Assembly (NCBI GenBank): GCA_038501785.1 | Contig: JBAMJR010000170.1 | Span: 4,312,001 to 4,376,000, forward strand | Source: Myoxocephalus aenaeus | Taxonomy: Eukaryota > Chordata > Actinopteri > Perciformes > Cottidae | Direction of reading: 5' to 3' | Length of the DNA stretch: 64,000 nt | In this document: one piece after another, positions 24,866 to 37,589 of the stretch | Numbering within the stretch: the first letter of the stretch is position 1 | How the letters are laid out: every line of letters starts with the position of its first letter | The notes under the pieces: model-generated | Database searches by the model: none | Told to the model about the DNA's origin: nothing | The model's input: only the letters and a program-made list of their open reading frames with translations | Translations under genes and position numbers: made by a program

Positions 24866-25625
24866 CAGGGGTGGGCAAACTTTTTGGCTCAGGGGCCACA
24901 TTGAATTAAAAAATTTGACAGACGGGCCGGGCCAGTATCAGATGGATGGAGAGTGTTTGACAAAGGGGGCGTGGCTTATTCGTGTCTTTTCCGGTATCGA
25001 TTATGGAATAAATAACCACTAGTTTTGCTTTATACTTGTTGTGGAAGTCCCAAACATGTCGGAACATGAAACGCCCTTGTGTTTGGGTTCATAATATTAT
25101 CCGTAGCCGCACACAGCTCGGTGAATTTCTCCGACTCCTCCAGGAACTGCGCCGGTCTTATCTCCGTAAAACGGATACCGATTCTGCCATCCACCTTGGA
25201 AATAACCACCAGTTCTGCTTTATACTTGTTGTGTAAACTCCACATACGTCGGAACATCAAACTCCGTAGTGTCTGGGTTCATAATATTATCCGTAGTCCC
25301 ACAACAGCGTCTGAATGACAGCCGCTGCACACACGAAAAGCCTAAAAGAGCGCTGTGCAATAAATAAGCATGAAGAAACATCAACGCTGGTCTGTTGTGG
25401 TCATCGTGCTTCGGGAAACTGAACTTGGGAACGGAGAAGCGCTACAGCGGTCTTTACTATAACTTATAATTATTTAAAATAAAAAACTTTTTTTTAATAT
25501 ATTTTTTTAATAACTTTTTTTTAATATATTTTTTTAATGTTATAATAATTATAATACTCGGCGGGCCGTATATTAATACTCGGCGGGCCGTATCCGGCCC
25601 GCGGGCCGTAGTTTGCCCACCTCTG
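24866..25625. mobile_element. hAT non-autonomous transposon (760 bp) with 8-bp target duplication
   Basis: The element begins caggggtgggcaaacttttt and ends cgtagtttgcccacctctg. These ends are inverted repeats (CAGGGGTGGGCAAACT against CAGAGGTGGGCAAACT) of the type seen in hAT elements. Identical 8-bp copies of ctataggc flank it, the length hAT transposases make. Inside are two tandem modules about 190 bp apart (from 25011 and 25201), each with the taaccac..agtt.tgctttatac word, then an AT-rich part (25470-25550) and a doubled actcggcgggccgtat near the right end. There is no transposase frame, so it depended on an autonomous relative. The perfect target duplication suggests that the insertion is not ancient. 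Confidence 0.93.
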
Positions 25626-25633
25626 CTATAGGC
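25626..25633. repeat. Right target-site duplication of the hAT MITE
   Basis: ctataggc, identical to 24858-24865. Confidence 0.95.
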
Positions 25634-25732
25634 TATTTTTGCTAAACTCTACACACTAATCACAGAACCTTACACCAAACCAGCAAAAGCAAACAATTCT
25701 TGCAAAACTCTTCAAACTCTTTGAAAAACATT

Positions 25733-25734
<2 letters not shown>

Positions 25735-25782
<48 letters not shown>
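25735..25782. repeat. (TA)n microsatellite, 24 units
   Basis: A pure TA run. Confidence 0.95.
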
Positions 25783-25783
<1 letters not shown>

Positions 25784-26159
25784 CCATAGTCATTGTTCAC
25801 ATGCTTCCATTATTACTTTATTAGTAGCTGTGTTCCCAGGGGTCCTATATTCCCAAATTCAATATTCTGTTGACACACATTAAGTAAACCTTCCAAAAGG
25901 TCTGACAACATAGGATCCTGGGAGAGCACATACATACAAATAAAGTTCAGCTACCTTCTGTCAGCAGTAGTATTCCTTTTTCAGGCACCTTGAAAAAAAC
26001 AAAACACTGCTTGTCAAATGTTCCACAAGGAGAGAGACTTATTTTACGGTCTCAGCTCAGGCTATGATGTGATCAGCCAACCCCTAATCGGCATTGAGTC
26101 ACTGCACCTCAACACTGTGACAAGCCCAATGAGGTAACAAGTATGGCTCCCCGCCGTTT

Positions 26160-26350
26160 CCCTTTGGCGGTGCTGTGGATCCAACTGAGTAGGAGGGGAC
26201 CCCAGGGCAGAGCATTACACACTGGAGAGAGGACATCTTGCAGCTGACCTGGAAGTGCTTGGCTGTCCCCCAGAATGAATTGGAGGACACCGCTGTGCAG
26301 ACGGATGTCTGGGTTGCTCTAGTCGCCCTAAATAAGCCGGTAGAAAAGGG
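26160..26350 (+). pseudogene. Decayed LINE: C-terminal end of a non-LTR retrotransposon ORF
   Basis: In the frame gtg-gat-cca (26175 on), the translation carries the landmarks of the C-terminus of a fish non-LTR retrotransposon polyprotein: a G-x-P segment, then HWREDILQLTWKCLAVP from about 26220, then NELEDTAVQTDVWVALVAL. The family pattern that I know is W-R-D-(Y)-I-x-x-L-A-W-E-R-L-G-V-P-x-x-E-L-E-x-V-A-x-x-x-x-V-W, which this follows closely. An in-frame TAG at 26190-26192 and the absence of any upstream RT domain show that it is a dead fragment. The usual GGATGG-type tail of this family is not visible downstream. The clade is uncertain. Confidence 0.75.
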
Positions 26351-28227
26351 GCGGGTGGGGCAGGGTGACTCTCCAGAGTTGCTGACTCCCACAAAGACGC
26401 ACTTACGTGTCTCTTTTATTATCTGTTAATAAAGTGGAGCTTTTTTAGTAGTAGTATAGTTTGTTAATTCATTCATTCATTTGTCTCTGCCAATTGTCTA
26501 GGCAAAGTCAATGTTGCAGTTATTGGGCTCGACGGTCCATTCCTGAACTTGAGGATTGGACTGAAAAGTCCAATGGCTTTCAACCACATTTCCTGGCTGA
26601 AAAATAAAGTAAAGGATAAAGAGTAAGGTGAGTCACATTCATATTGTTGAAGCTATTTAAAAAGATGGGATTTTTTGTTTTTTTTTGTTTTTGAATACTA
26701 GTAGCCCGATGGAGAAATGTTTTTATGAGTGGGTTTTTGTTTGCATGTGCATGACACACTCTTGCCAATAATTTCAGCTCTTCCACTGATCAATAGTTAG
26801 TGGCAGAAGGGTGCAAAGACAGTGAAGAAGAACACTGCTAGAGGGTAAACATAAAACGTTGTTCACTTCCAAATGATTTATTGGAAAGGAAATGCATTCA
26901 ACAGTATCATAAAAAATGTTTTAGTTAAGAAAACAAATATGAAAAATCTAAGTCAAAATTGCATATACAACTGAAAGGTGCCACTGGAAACTTATATCAG
27001 CGAGGGCTCTTTGTTACACGTCATCTCTGTCTTTATACCCAATATTTAGAAGAAACACTCTTACAAATGCATTGCATCATGTGTTGTTGTTTGTAATCTC
27101 TGAGCCTCCAGCTATTCCAGTGTGTATTTGCACTGTAAAGATTATACACATCAAAGGCATGCATTTCAAAATCATCAGAGAAATTGTGAACTATATGTGG
27201 ATAGAAATAAATGTACAATAGCTGTAAATAACACTAGTTTTCTCCATTAAAGTTATTATTTTAGTCGTACCAACTACTTCACCTTAGCTTCATTTCTTTC
27301 TTCTTCTTCTTTTACCCAGAGGCAGCTCATGGGGAATTATGGATCAATGTCGCGTTGGAAACAAGAGGGCAGAAAGTCCAGTAGCAGAGCAGCTTAACAG
27401 CTCCACAAAGACCTGGATGTATGGGCTGGGAGGCAGGAGATCAATGGTGTAAAGTAGGAGAGAATTAACAATTGTTGCAGAGCAAGGGGAGGACAGTCTG
27501 CTGTGACAAGATGTGTGTCGAGACGACAGGCTTCACCCTGTTGCCCTGATAATCGCTCCACTGGAGAGGGATATAGCCAAACAAGAATGGCTGGGATAAA
27601 GTAAAAGCTCCCCTGTGTCCGAGTAAAGGATGCCAAGGAAAGCGATTGGTTATTATTAGGACCGTACAAGTTGAATCACGTAAAATAAAAACTCCTACAC
27701 TGAAAGGAACTCTGTTCTAATTTGTTAATTATGTTTTGACAATATTTTTTACTTCACTACAGACTACTATGAAATCCACGTATTTTGTAATGTATCAACT
27801 GTCATTTTCTAGTATTTAAACTCCTCAAGTAACTTTTTAAAACACATCCTTCTCCACAGTCTACCTTTAGCGTACCTTTCTTCCTCTCGTTTATTCTACT
27901 CCTTCATTAGATTAGCATTGATATTCATTAACACCTGATCTACCCTGTGGGCCTGTGCATCGGGTCTGGCACTGGGCCTTCATAGGAAATCAATGGTATT
28001 TTCATTCATCTAGTTGGGAGGGCTCTCGTCTTTGCTTCCCCTTGCAGTTGTAGCAGTAGTGATTAACAGGCTAGTAAAGGAGGGCATACAGTGATTCTTA
28101 AGTAACAGCTGGGACTGTGGGCCTTAAGACTCTTTAATTATCTGTGTAGTTATGATAGCTAAGGAGAGACTTTTAAGTAGAAAGGCGAAGAACTGGTGGA
28201 ACGAGAAAGAAGAAGGGATGAAGAAAG

Positions 28228-28265
<38 letters not shown>
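28228..28265. repeat. (TA)n(GA)n compound microsatellite
   Basis: A TA run (28228-28246) passes directly into a GA run. Confidence 0.9.
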
Positions 28266-28272
<7 letters not shown>

Positions 28273-29784
28273 TAATGCATAGGTTATGGTAAATCATGTC
28301 TATCATCTCCCCTCTCCTCCATTACCGATCAGAGAGTGAAGGATGATGACGAGTTGGCCAATTTCGCCAAATTCCCAGTGGATGCCCTTGAAAGTGACAA
28401 ATTGCCAGGTTAATTGTGTTGGGGTCATGGCCATTCAGAGGGAATGAGCCACTTTATTTGGAGCAAAAATCCATAAAGGGAGTTCATTCCCAATCTGCGC
28501 TGTCGCCATTCGGATCCGGTGAGGGATTGCCTCAGTCCTCATGGGAAGAATCCTAAACCATCCCAAGTGAGTACAGTAGGTACAGTAGGTGACAGGCATG
28601 CGAGCCTAGGAATCAAGTTCATTTCCCTCACATCAGGGCCATGACAACCGCATTTCCAAGTCAGCTGCCTGACCGGAAAGCTTCAAAAAAAAATCTTCTT
28701 ACACTTTCTACACCGGGGATCAATTCAATTTAATTTTCTGTCTGATATAAAATGACGTAGGGGACATCTCCATTGGAGAGCTATTGAATTCCTGGAACAG
28801 CACTCATTTCCTTCCAGCCACCTGCTTACTCCCTATCTTCTCTTCAATCCGCACCCTAATGCATTTTCAAATATACTCTGCAAACACCGAAAAGGAGGCC
28901 AGACAAACAATTTAAATTGTCATCTTAATAAGTACATGCAAGGTTGAGCAGGGTCTGAACTGAGCCATGAAGGGGGCAAACGCTGCGCTGGTGTGGAGCG
29001 TGAGTTGGCATACTGTCAGTGGTATATTTTTCTGGGCATAGGCAATTGAGTGGGGGTCTGTGTATCTAAAGCAAAGCCAGTTCCAGCCTCTCTGCCACGC
29101 TGAGATTAGGGGAGAAGAGGAGGCCTTTTACATAACTGACTCTCCTCTCCCTATGGCATCACTGCAGAGCGGCAGCAAGCAGGCGGTCGGACTGGCCGAC
29201 TGGATGGATGAGGGAGGCGAGGGATTTAAAGAAATAACATGGGAGCCAGTGCAGAGGAGGAAAGTGAGAGCGAGCTCTCTTTGTCTCTAACTTTGCAAGG
29301 ATAGGTGGGTGCGTCCTCTGATAATAGGTTGTGGGGAGCTGACAGACCTCATTCTCTCCCTCTGCACAATCCCTATCTGTGTTCCTTTTCATCCACCCTG
29401 TCTCTTTCTTGGTTATTCACCCTCTTGTCCCTTTTCTTTCCATTTATCTGGCTCAGTTTCTATGGGAGCAGCCAGCCAGAGGAGCCTTGAAGTCGGGGAG
29501 AAGAGGAAAGTAAATCCAGGTGTGCAGGGGGAACAGGATGGGCCCCAAGGTTGGGCTGAGAGGTGAGGGACAGACACTGGAGTGTGTGACAAAAGGATGA
29601 GCTTCACTGCTAATGACTTCCACAGGGTGGACCAGCTGCTCAGTTTGCAAAGGCTTGAACATGCACTGCTACCATGTAGGATTGACTCAACGGTGTGATA
29701 GAGCGTGCACACGAAAACACAAACTTTACAAGACTTGGACATCAGGAAACACAGGAGTTTACACACGCAGACACAGTCACATAT

Positions 29785-29810
29785 CTCTCTCTCTCTCTCT
29801 CTCTCTCTCT
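29785..29810. repeat. (TC)n microsatellite
   Basis: A pure TC run of 13 units. Confidence 0.9.
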
Positions 29811-31443
29811 AATAAAACAGACACACACACTCCTGTCCCCATCCTTCCTTCTAAATGCATCTAAATCTCTAAAGAAATCCTCCGTCTTGAGTTCACGCTG
29901 TCCTCAATTTGCACTCCGGTGTCATGGGACACGATGCAGTGCTGCTTATGAATTCAGATGTTACATTTCTCTCCACGGCTATACAGGGGGATGTTTCAGC
30001 GCAATAAAGCATAATCAATAATACATTGGACGGTCATCTGTGGGATATCAGGAGATTTCTAACACCTTCCCCATCCCCATGGTTTAACAATGAGGAGCTC
30101 TGCTGTATGTAACGCATGTGAGCCCCCTAGTGTGAAGCCGTTGGGTTTCATGTACTTGGAGGAGGATCAAATAACAGCAGCAAATGAGGGCTCAATGCCA
30201 TGTTTGTGGGCTTTTTCATTAGACTGTAAACTGTTTGTATGTTTTGTAGAAATGACCTTCAGTCATTATCTTTTTCGTCAAATGACTGAAGGCGCTTTAC
30301 ATATCTCTTTAATGTTCCACACAACAAGAATGTGTCATTACCCAGGTTAAAATATAATTTTCCTGAAATAAAAGCCCCAAAACAAAAGCCCATATTTCCT
30401 TACTTTCATAGAGCATTTGAAAAGGACATTAGAAACGGCATGAAGTCCTTGATGCTCAATATAGAAATTACCATTCAGGTGACATTTGCCCGCAGATTTT
30501 CATGAGAGAGAGAGAATTTACTCCGCTTTAGAAGGCATGAAAAACCTTAAAGGCCTGAACTCTATCTGGTGAATAATGTGATATTAAGTAGATGTGACAT
30601 TTTAAAAGAGGCTTTAAAATCCAAGCATTGATCAAATGCAGGGTGACAAGCATCATAGCTCAGTTAATGGCTTTCTCAGAGAGACTTTCCAAAGGTTTGC
30701 TTATAGACTGTGGGTATGCCATGGCGCACTGCAACAGATTTCTCTATATTTGTATTTATATAGACAATAAGTGGTCTTCATTTTTGCTATTCATCGTCAT
30801 GTTTGTATTACAGTAGGGGGGGGAAGGTTAATTCTTTAGCTAAATGTCCTTGTTGGAAAAACAGTTTACGCAATAGTAGTGAGCTTCTGATGGTGAATGT
30901 TGTGATTATTTAAAAAGGGAAGCTCTCTTTAACTGGAGGTGTGAAATATAATTTCACTGTTACATAACTGGCCTTGGTTTTTTGAGTCCATGCTCATATG
31001 TAACTGACGTTTGCCCCGATCAATCTCTGGATACTACACAGTTTTCAAGCATTTGACCTGTATTTAATGCAATTTTCCAGAACAGAAATGATGCATTGAG
31101 TCATATTCTGTGCTTTGGCAATGAGCTATGTGGGCGTTCTGCAGAGTGAGGGTCAAAGATGCTGCTGTATTATCGATAGCACAGGACATCTGGACAAATT
31201 ATTTTTGGGCCGGACTTCCTTTGTCCAAGCGGGTTCTTTGATACGAGTGGTTGCTGTCAACAGTTGTCAATAACTATTGGCAAGTAGAGATACAGACATA
31301 AGCAAAAAACAGAGGCTCAGTTGTGCGCCAATACATAAGAATAGCCTTATTTTTCTAAATACATTTATAGGCATCTGTAAATTTTGTAAAATATTCAATT
31401 CACAAAATAGTTGTCATTGGGAACAAAAAATCGTTAGTTATAT

Positions 31444-31630
31444 ATGAGAGGATTAATACCTCTCTTTTTTTCTGTATGCTAAAATTGGAGCCACAGCCAG
31501 CTGTTCGTTAGTTTAACTGGCATGAAGACTAGAAGCAGGGAGAAACAGCTAGCCTAGCTCTAATTAATATCTAATTTTTAGCACATCTGAAGCTTATTAA
31601 TTACACACTTCACATGTTTGTTATGTGTTT
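31444..31630 (+). repeat. Dispersed teleost repeat ('gaaacagctagcc' family), diverged copy
   Basis: The order of words gaggattaatacctctct, ggagccacagccagctgtt, catgaagactagaagcaggg, agaaacagctagcctagctc and cttattaattacacacttca follows a repeat that I know to be very common in percomorph genomes. In that repeat the same words read 'gccagcagccggttagct', 'ataaagactggaaacagggg' and 'gaaacagctagcctggctc'. Class unknown to me. Ends not defined. Confidence 0.65.
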
Positions 31631-34600
31631 TCTCTAGAAAGTCACTGTGGATAAATCCCCTGTCTCTAGCTTTATACTAAACTAAACTAATAGGCTGGCT
31701 GTAGCTTTGCAGTCATAATGTCTAACAATGTATTTATTCACAGTAGTTATAAATGGGTTGAAGACATTTTTATATTTACTGTTCTGTTCTCATTGTTTAG
31801 ACATTTACTGTTGCAAGGTAAAAGACTTGCATGCATGTTGAATGTTTGCTAACCCATCCATACAACAAATCCTATGTCTGTGCAATGATGCATTATTTTA
31901 ACACTACAAATTAGTAATAAAATTTAGGAATATTACATGATTATGTTTCCAAATTTGGTCTGTCAGATAATCCTTTTAAATGTAACTTGTTGCTCACTCA
32001 TGTCAAATATTGTTAAAATCAGAGTTCAAATTATTCTACCATGTCTAACTCGAGAGTAACTGGAATATTTGAGTCCAACACAGCTGTTTTATTTTTTTGC
32101 AGAATTGCATCCTAACAAGTACCTTCTTAAATGTGGGAGTGTGTTTCCACACATGCATGAAAGTACTTTAGTCACGCGGTGGAAATCAGTCTCAGCTTGA
32201 AAAGGAAGCCTATAGAGGAGTGAACCCACTCAAGCCTGATCATTAATCATTGTGTGTAAGAATGTGTGCATACAGTATAGCTGCATGCAACAGTGTGTTT
32301 GTATGTGCATGCACTCAGCTGCAGTATCACCTTTCTATTTTTTTTATAAATTAGTTTAAAAACAAGGAGGTAATTGATGGATTGGACAAAAGGTCAGAAT
32401 ACAAGGGCATGGTGGGACTGCAGTGGAAAAAGGCCGTTTCACCTCTGACTGTCTTTACTGTTGACATACAAATCAATCACCGTGACTGAATAATATTAAA
32501 AAAAGTATGCATGATGAATTTTGGTCTCCCATTTAACATCAATGCAGACAGTTTATTATATTAAGTATATGTAAAATGTCAATTTAAACCTTGAAATAGA
32601 TTTTTTTTTTCATGTGCAAATAGAACACTAACAACATTTCTTAAATATTTGGGTTGTATGTTGGGCCGTGCAAAAATATTTTATTTTCCTGCTTGTGTTG
32701 CGTTTGAAGGTCCTAGTTGGAGATGTTTCTTGTGGCGTTGAGAGTTTTACCATTGTAACTCAATATCTGTTGGCAACAAGCTGAAGAGTTGGCCAACTGA
32801 CCACAATTAGTGGCATGTCCAGACCTCCCGCTCTGATTGGTTGGCTGGCAGATAAAACATTTTGTTTGTGCTCTATAAAAGCCTAATGAGAGACAAAGAG
32901 GACAACAGATGAAGCAGATTGCATGCATGAGGAAGGGTTGAAATGAGAAGAAATAACCCCTAACTGTTAAATCAACCGTCTTTTGATACTCTGAATTTTG
33001 AAAAGAGAAGCCCCGCTCTGCACACACCAACTCCCCGACAGTCGTTCACACAGGCTTTTGCAAATCAGTGAACTCCACCGGCGAGCTGAGTGAATTTGAC
33101 TCCCGGCACAGTTTGTTTGGCCAACTGCCGTGAGTGTGTGAGTGTTGTCCGAGAGCTGCTGTGGGCTTATGCTGCCCACATCCCTCTCCATTGAGGCCGG
33201 CCTCCTCTCTGCTTCTTAGGACCACTGCTGGCAGAGGGACTCAGCACTCAGTACATGTGGACAGAGAGTCAGAGACATAACAAGCTGCAATTCCCCAACT
33301 CCCACCAGGAAAGTCACTCTAAGATTAATGAGTGTTGGGATGACTGCTGGCTACAGGCTTGGCCATCAAAAACCTGAACCAATGCGACGCGCGATAACCT
33401 CTAAGGGATGCAGGGGGGGGTTTGTTCAAGAGAGTTTTTATTAAGCTATGTCTACAAAATCACTTTTTGGTTATCCTATATGGATATCCTTGAAGAAAGT
33501 GTTCTGCAGCCATTTGATTCAAATAAAACATGAAAGACCTTTGTATGCTCTGTCTGAAACCTAAGACAGAGCGGATACGGTAAAGAAATAATGAGCAGAC
33601 TGGGATTCAACGCTGCAACAGGTCAGGGTTGCTTATTTACTTCTTTTCACCAGACAATCTTGGAGGTGTGAATTTCTTTTCTATTTAACTCCTGGGCCTC
33701 TTATGAAAACTGCCTCATTAGGCATCTCGACAAAAGAAACATTCCATTTTGTCAGGAAGTCACCCGGACAGACAAGTCCGTGGAAGGGAATTTAATAAAT
33801 AAGGAAAGAGTGGCAGGAGTGAATGGCTGGGTTGACATTTACTGTGATTAGCGTTTGTAGTGGAGAATGCATTTCTGTCATCCTCTCACTCACCATCCTT
33901 GTTTTGTTCTCTTCCTTGAGCCCTCACGTTTCAATTTCCCGTGCTGCATGCAGATAACTGTGACCTTTAGCTTTCCTGTATGAAATACAATAGAAAAAAA
34001 GAAAAGGGAAGTGAATTCACTGAAGACCACAGGTCCACTACAAACCGCATGGCTTGCCTGATGCCATCATTTCTAAAAAACTTAAACAAAAAAGGCTGAA
34101 ATATATTTTCCTCTCAGAATGGCAACATTCAAAATGTAGACTTATGAATATGAATAGATACACAGAACTATATAATGAGGATGCCTACATAATTCATGTT
34201 AATGTGTGTTCCTGCATATGTACATGCCCACTCCCACACCTACTTGTGGTGCGTTTGCAGATTCGTAGCGTACTGCGACCATTTTCGGTCTCCCCCGGAC
34301 ACATCCAGAGTTCCCCTCCATCAAGGGCATAATGGTGCGATCCGTCGGCTGATAATGTTGGTGTGATCCACAGGTCAGCCGGCCCGGCGCCAGAGCAGAA
34401 CAGCCTCTCATGGCCCATTACAGCCTGCTTAACGACCACACTGATGACCCAAACTCTGTGGCAGGCTGTCCTCACTCTGCCTGTTTAAAACAACATTTCA
34501 CTCCCCTCACCAAGGTTCACTGTGAAATGGTAGATTTAGTTTGTTCTGTCTTTGTGGTGTTGGCCTGACTTTACAATTATCCAGTCAGAAAATGTAAGTG

Positions 34601-35940
34601 TTGTAGCAGACGACACTCTGTGACAAATCTGTCCTTAAAAATATACAATATAATAATTTGATAACCATAATAGAGAAAGGAATATGATGCCATACATCCT
34701 ATTATAATGAGAACTTTACAAACGGTTTCTCAAATGCAGTCATACTAATAATGCAAATAAAGCTAAATCCATATAAAAAAGTAAGGTAATGTAGACATAC
34801 TGGGTGAGACGGTAAATCAAAACTGAAATATAGAAATAGATGTGACAATTAAAATAACTCAGGAATGATCTTTTCTTCTAGTAAATGTGTTGTTGCAAGA
34901 GTTAGTCTCATTGACGTGTTCAATACCATATATTTTATTTGGATTTATTTCTTGTTGTTTGTGCTACTGCCATGTATGAACATATCTTCTAGAAATGAAA
35001 AAGCGTGGAAAAAAAAAGAAAAGCGTGAGCTACTTTTAGACAAAGTGGCATGTAAAATGAGAGAGCTTTGGCTTAATGAAAACCTGATGTATCTCTAATC
35101 AACCCTCGCTAGTTACTGTATTTGAATGGAACAATTGACCACCTCATGGCCACCAACAAAATGCCTTGACTTATAAGCAATAAGCAGTAATAATTTAGCA
35201 AAACATGATGTAAACTATCAATCCCAGCAAGTCCTCATATAAAATACTTTGTTTGTCCGTGCCCTCAAAAATGAAATTTACTTCTGCTGATGTTACTCTT
35301 GCGGGTACAGTTTCCTCAATCCAAGGCAAATGAAGACACGTAAGAAGCATCCATCGTGCAATAATTAAGCAATTATTTTTATGTATGTGCATGTCCAGAC
35401 TCGGCATACGCGCTACCGCACACATGTTCAGAGACAGATGGACATGGAGAGCATTATTCTCATGAGCACAATCCTCATGTCTTTTTAGCCAATTGCATTC
35501 CAGACGTGTCGAGAGCAGTATGATATCCAGTAATTATATCCAGCCTGTGGGGCTGAGTGAGGCACAAAGGATGCTCGCATGTTTCTTCACACACAATATC
35601 CACCATGGGCTTCGGCCTTGTGTCACATTTCAAACTCAAAAGTTATGAGGAATTTGTGGTCATGGACTATTAGTGAAGCGGTGTCACGTGGAACAGAGCA
35701 TTATAATGACTCCTTCTTTGCCATAATGCCTCAAATATGGATTCATTTTCTGCTCTTTCTTGGCCATGTCCAATGTTCCCTCCACTCCATCTCTGTCCCT
35801 CCCTTTCTCGTTCCTAGGCTGTTATGATATGCGTCCATGTTGTACGGTGACTGGAAATGACGGATGATCTCTCCGAATGAGTAATACAATCAGAGCCATG
35901 GGGCATTGAAGGGGGGAGGGAGAGAGAGAGAGAAGTGATA

Positions 35941-35972
<32 letters not shown>

Positions 35973-36605
35973 AGTGATAGTGTGTGAGAGAGAGAGAGAG
36001 AGAGAGAAATAGATCAGCCAGAGATACGGGACTGGATCTGGGTATCTTAATTTAGTGGTCCATAATTAAAAATCTGTTTGCCAGTTTTTCCTCTCCCTCC
36101 TTCTCCGTCCCGCCTTCCCTTGACAATTAAAGATTTAATCACCATCTGCAAAAAGGGACTGGGAAAGAATGCCTGACCCAAAACTCGATGATGCTGTTGA
36201 GGGACAACATTCATGGAACTTGGACACTGTTTATTTTCTCTCCGTTCTCATCCAACTATGAATTTGTTTTATGGACAGAATTACTCATTTAGTGAGCCAC
36301 TGGAAGCAGACACTTGTGACACTATTTGCTTTTTGTATTTACTTGCCAGAACATGAGAACCAGATCTGAGAAAATATCTTTTTTTTTTGTGAAAAAAAGA
36401 AAATAACACCTCAACCTGGGGTCATTAACATATGCACTCAGAGTAAAACATTGAAGGGATGGATCTTGCTTGTGAGTTAAGTTGTAAAAGCCTGACATTA
36501 TCTAAATTTAAATTCTGCAGTAGCACATTTGGTCTGTCCAACAGACCAAACTGTACACCAGCTCAAACAACTAAAATATCAAATACGCTTCTGTAGTGTG
36601 CGCTG
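31631..36605. other. Non-coding stretch
   Basis: No recognisable gene or transposon apart from a GA-rich tandem at 35920-36007. Open frames reach 105 codons (32713-33030 minus) without a domain. 33840-34480 is somewhat GC-richer complex sequence. Confidence 0.55.
35920..36007. repeat. (GA)n tract with a 39-bp tandem duplication
   Basis: GA runs are interrupted twice by gaagtgatagtgtgtgag (at 35932 and 35971). The interruption and its following GA run are therefore duplicated with a 39-bp period. Confidence 0.9.
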
Positions 36606-36620
36606 GGAACACTGTGTTCC
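36606..36620. promoter_or_regulatory. Candidate steroid-receptor response element
   Basis: GGAACA-CTG-TGTTCC is a perfect inverted repeat of the 6-bp half-site with a 3-bp spacer. This is the architecture bound by glucocorticoid, mineralocorticoid, progesterone and androgen receptors (consensus near AGAACAnnnTGTTCT). The sequence shows the motif only. Binding, conservation and a target gene are unknown, and no gene is visible nearby. Confidence 0.4.
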
Positions 36621-37589
36621 ACATCTAGCGCCAAGGTTTATTTTTTTACGTTTTCTTTCTGAATGCAGCTAGAGACTGACAGCAAACCTTGAACGATAAT
36701 ATCACACAAACACAGCGTTTCCATTCTAAAATTGTTCATCTCCCTGTGTATTCATGCAGACGATTACAATTTTTTTGGACTGTAGCCTTCACTTAAGGCT
36801 TTTTATTTGTGGAAGGAGGGCAAAATGTAGTTCTGTTATTCAGACTTGCAATCTCATGTACTTGTTTGAATATGATCAGCTTCCTGAAGGGTGTATTTTC
36901 TAGTGATATTGAGTCTTTCTGATCTTCTTCACCAATTTCCGTGAAGAGGAAAATGTTCTTTTGGATAAACATATTCAAGAACACAGAAAAAAATAAACAT
37001 TTTAGTTTGTATGTATACTTTCTAATCATGTTATTCCTTGGCATTTATTGTTGGTGTGTGACTGCTTGGAAATCCTTTTTGAGGATAAAAGAACAGAAGA
37101 TCTACAGTAAAATATTGCAAAGTGAAGTGTTTTACAGTAAAAATATGCAGTAGCGTGATTTAATAAGAACGATTTAGGGAATGTTGGGCTTTAAGTTTCT
37201 TCTGCAGGGCTCTACGAGGTCGATTGTTCTTGTTTTAGCAGAAGAAATCCAATCTAAAGTCTACCCTGATTTGATTGATTCCTTTATCCACCTTTTTAAA
37301 ACGAGGATCAGTTAAGAAAGGTTTTATTTAAGACAGCCAGGGAATTTGCTGTTGATCCAGGTTTTAGTACTTTTCGTTCTAGCAGTTTTCTCCCTTTTTT
37401 TCATGCGTCCTCTATGTTTTGGTGTTTCAACAGTATACTGATTGTTAGCTGCACTTGTGGTGGTGTCAGTTGGTTGTTCCACACTGTAAAACATGATCAA
37501 CTATTTGATGGGTTGCCATTCAAAGTAGAACAGACTTGCATGGTCCCCAGAGGATAAATCCATACTGACATTGTTGATCCCCTGCCTTC
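36621..37589. other. Non-coding stretch
   Basis: AT-rich sequence with no gene or defined repeat seen. Confidence 0.5.

Larger units (their letters stand above)
26351..31443. other. Non-coding stretch
   Basis: No recognisable gene. A TA/GA microsatellite lies at 28228-28265 and a TC run at 29785-29810. A short tandem gtacagtag occurs near 28571-28590. Open frames up to 117 codons (29413-29766 minus) have no domain that I know. 28330-28560 is complex sequence without repeats. Confidence 0.55.
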
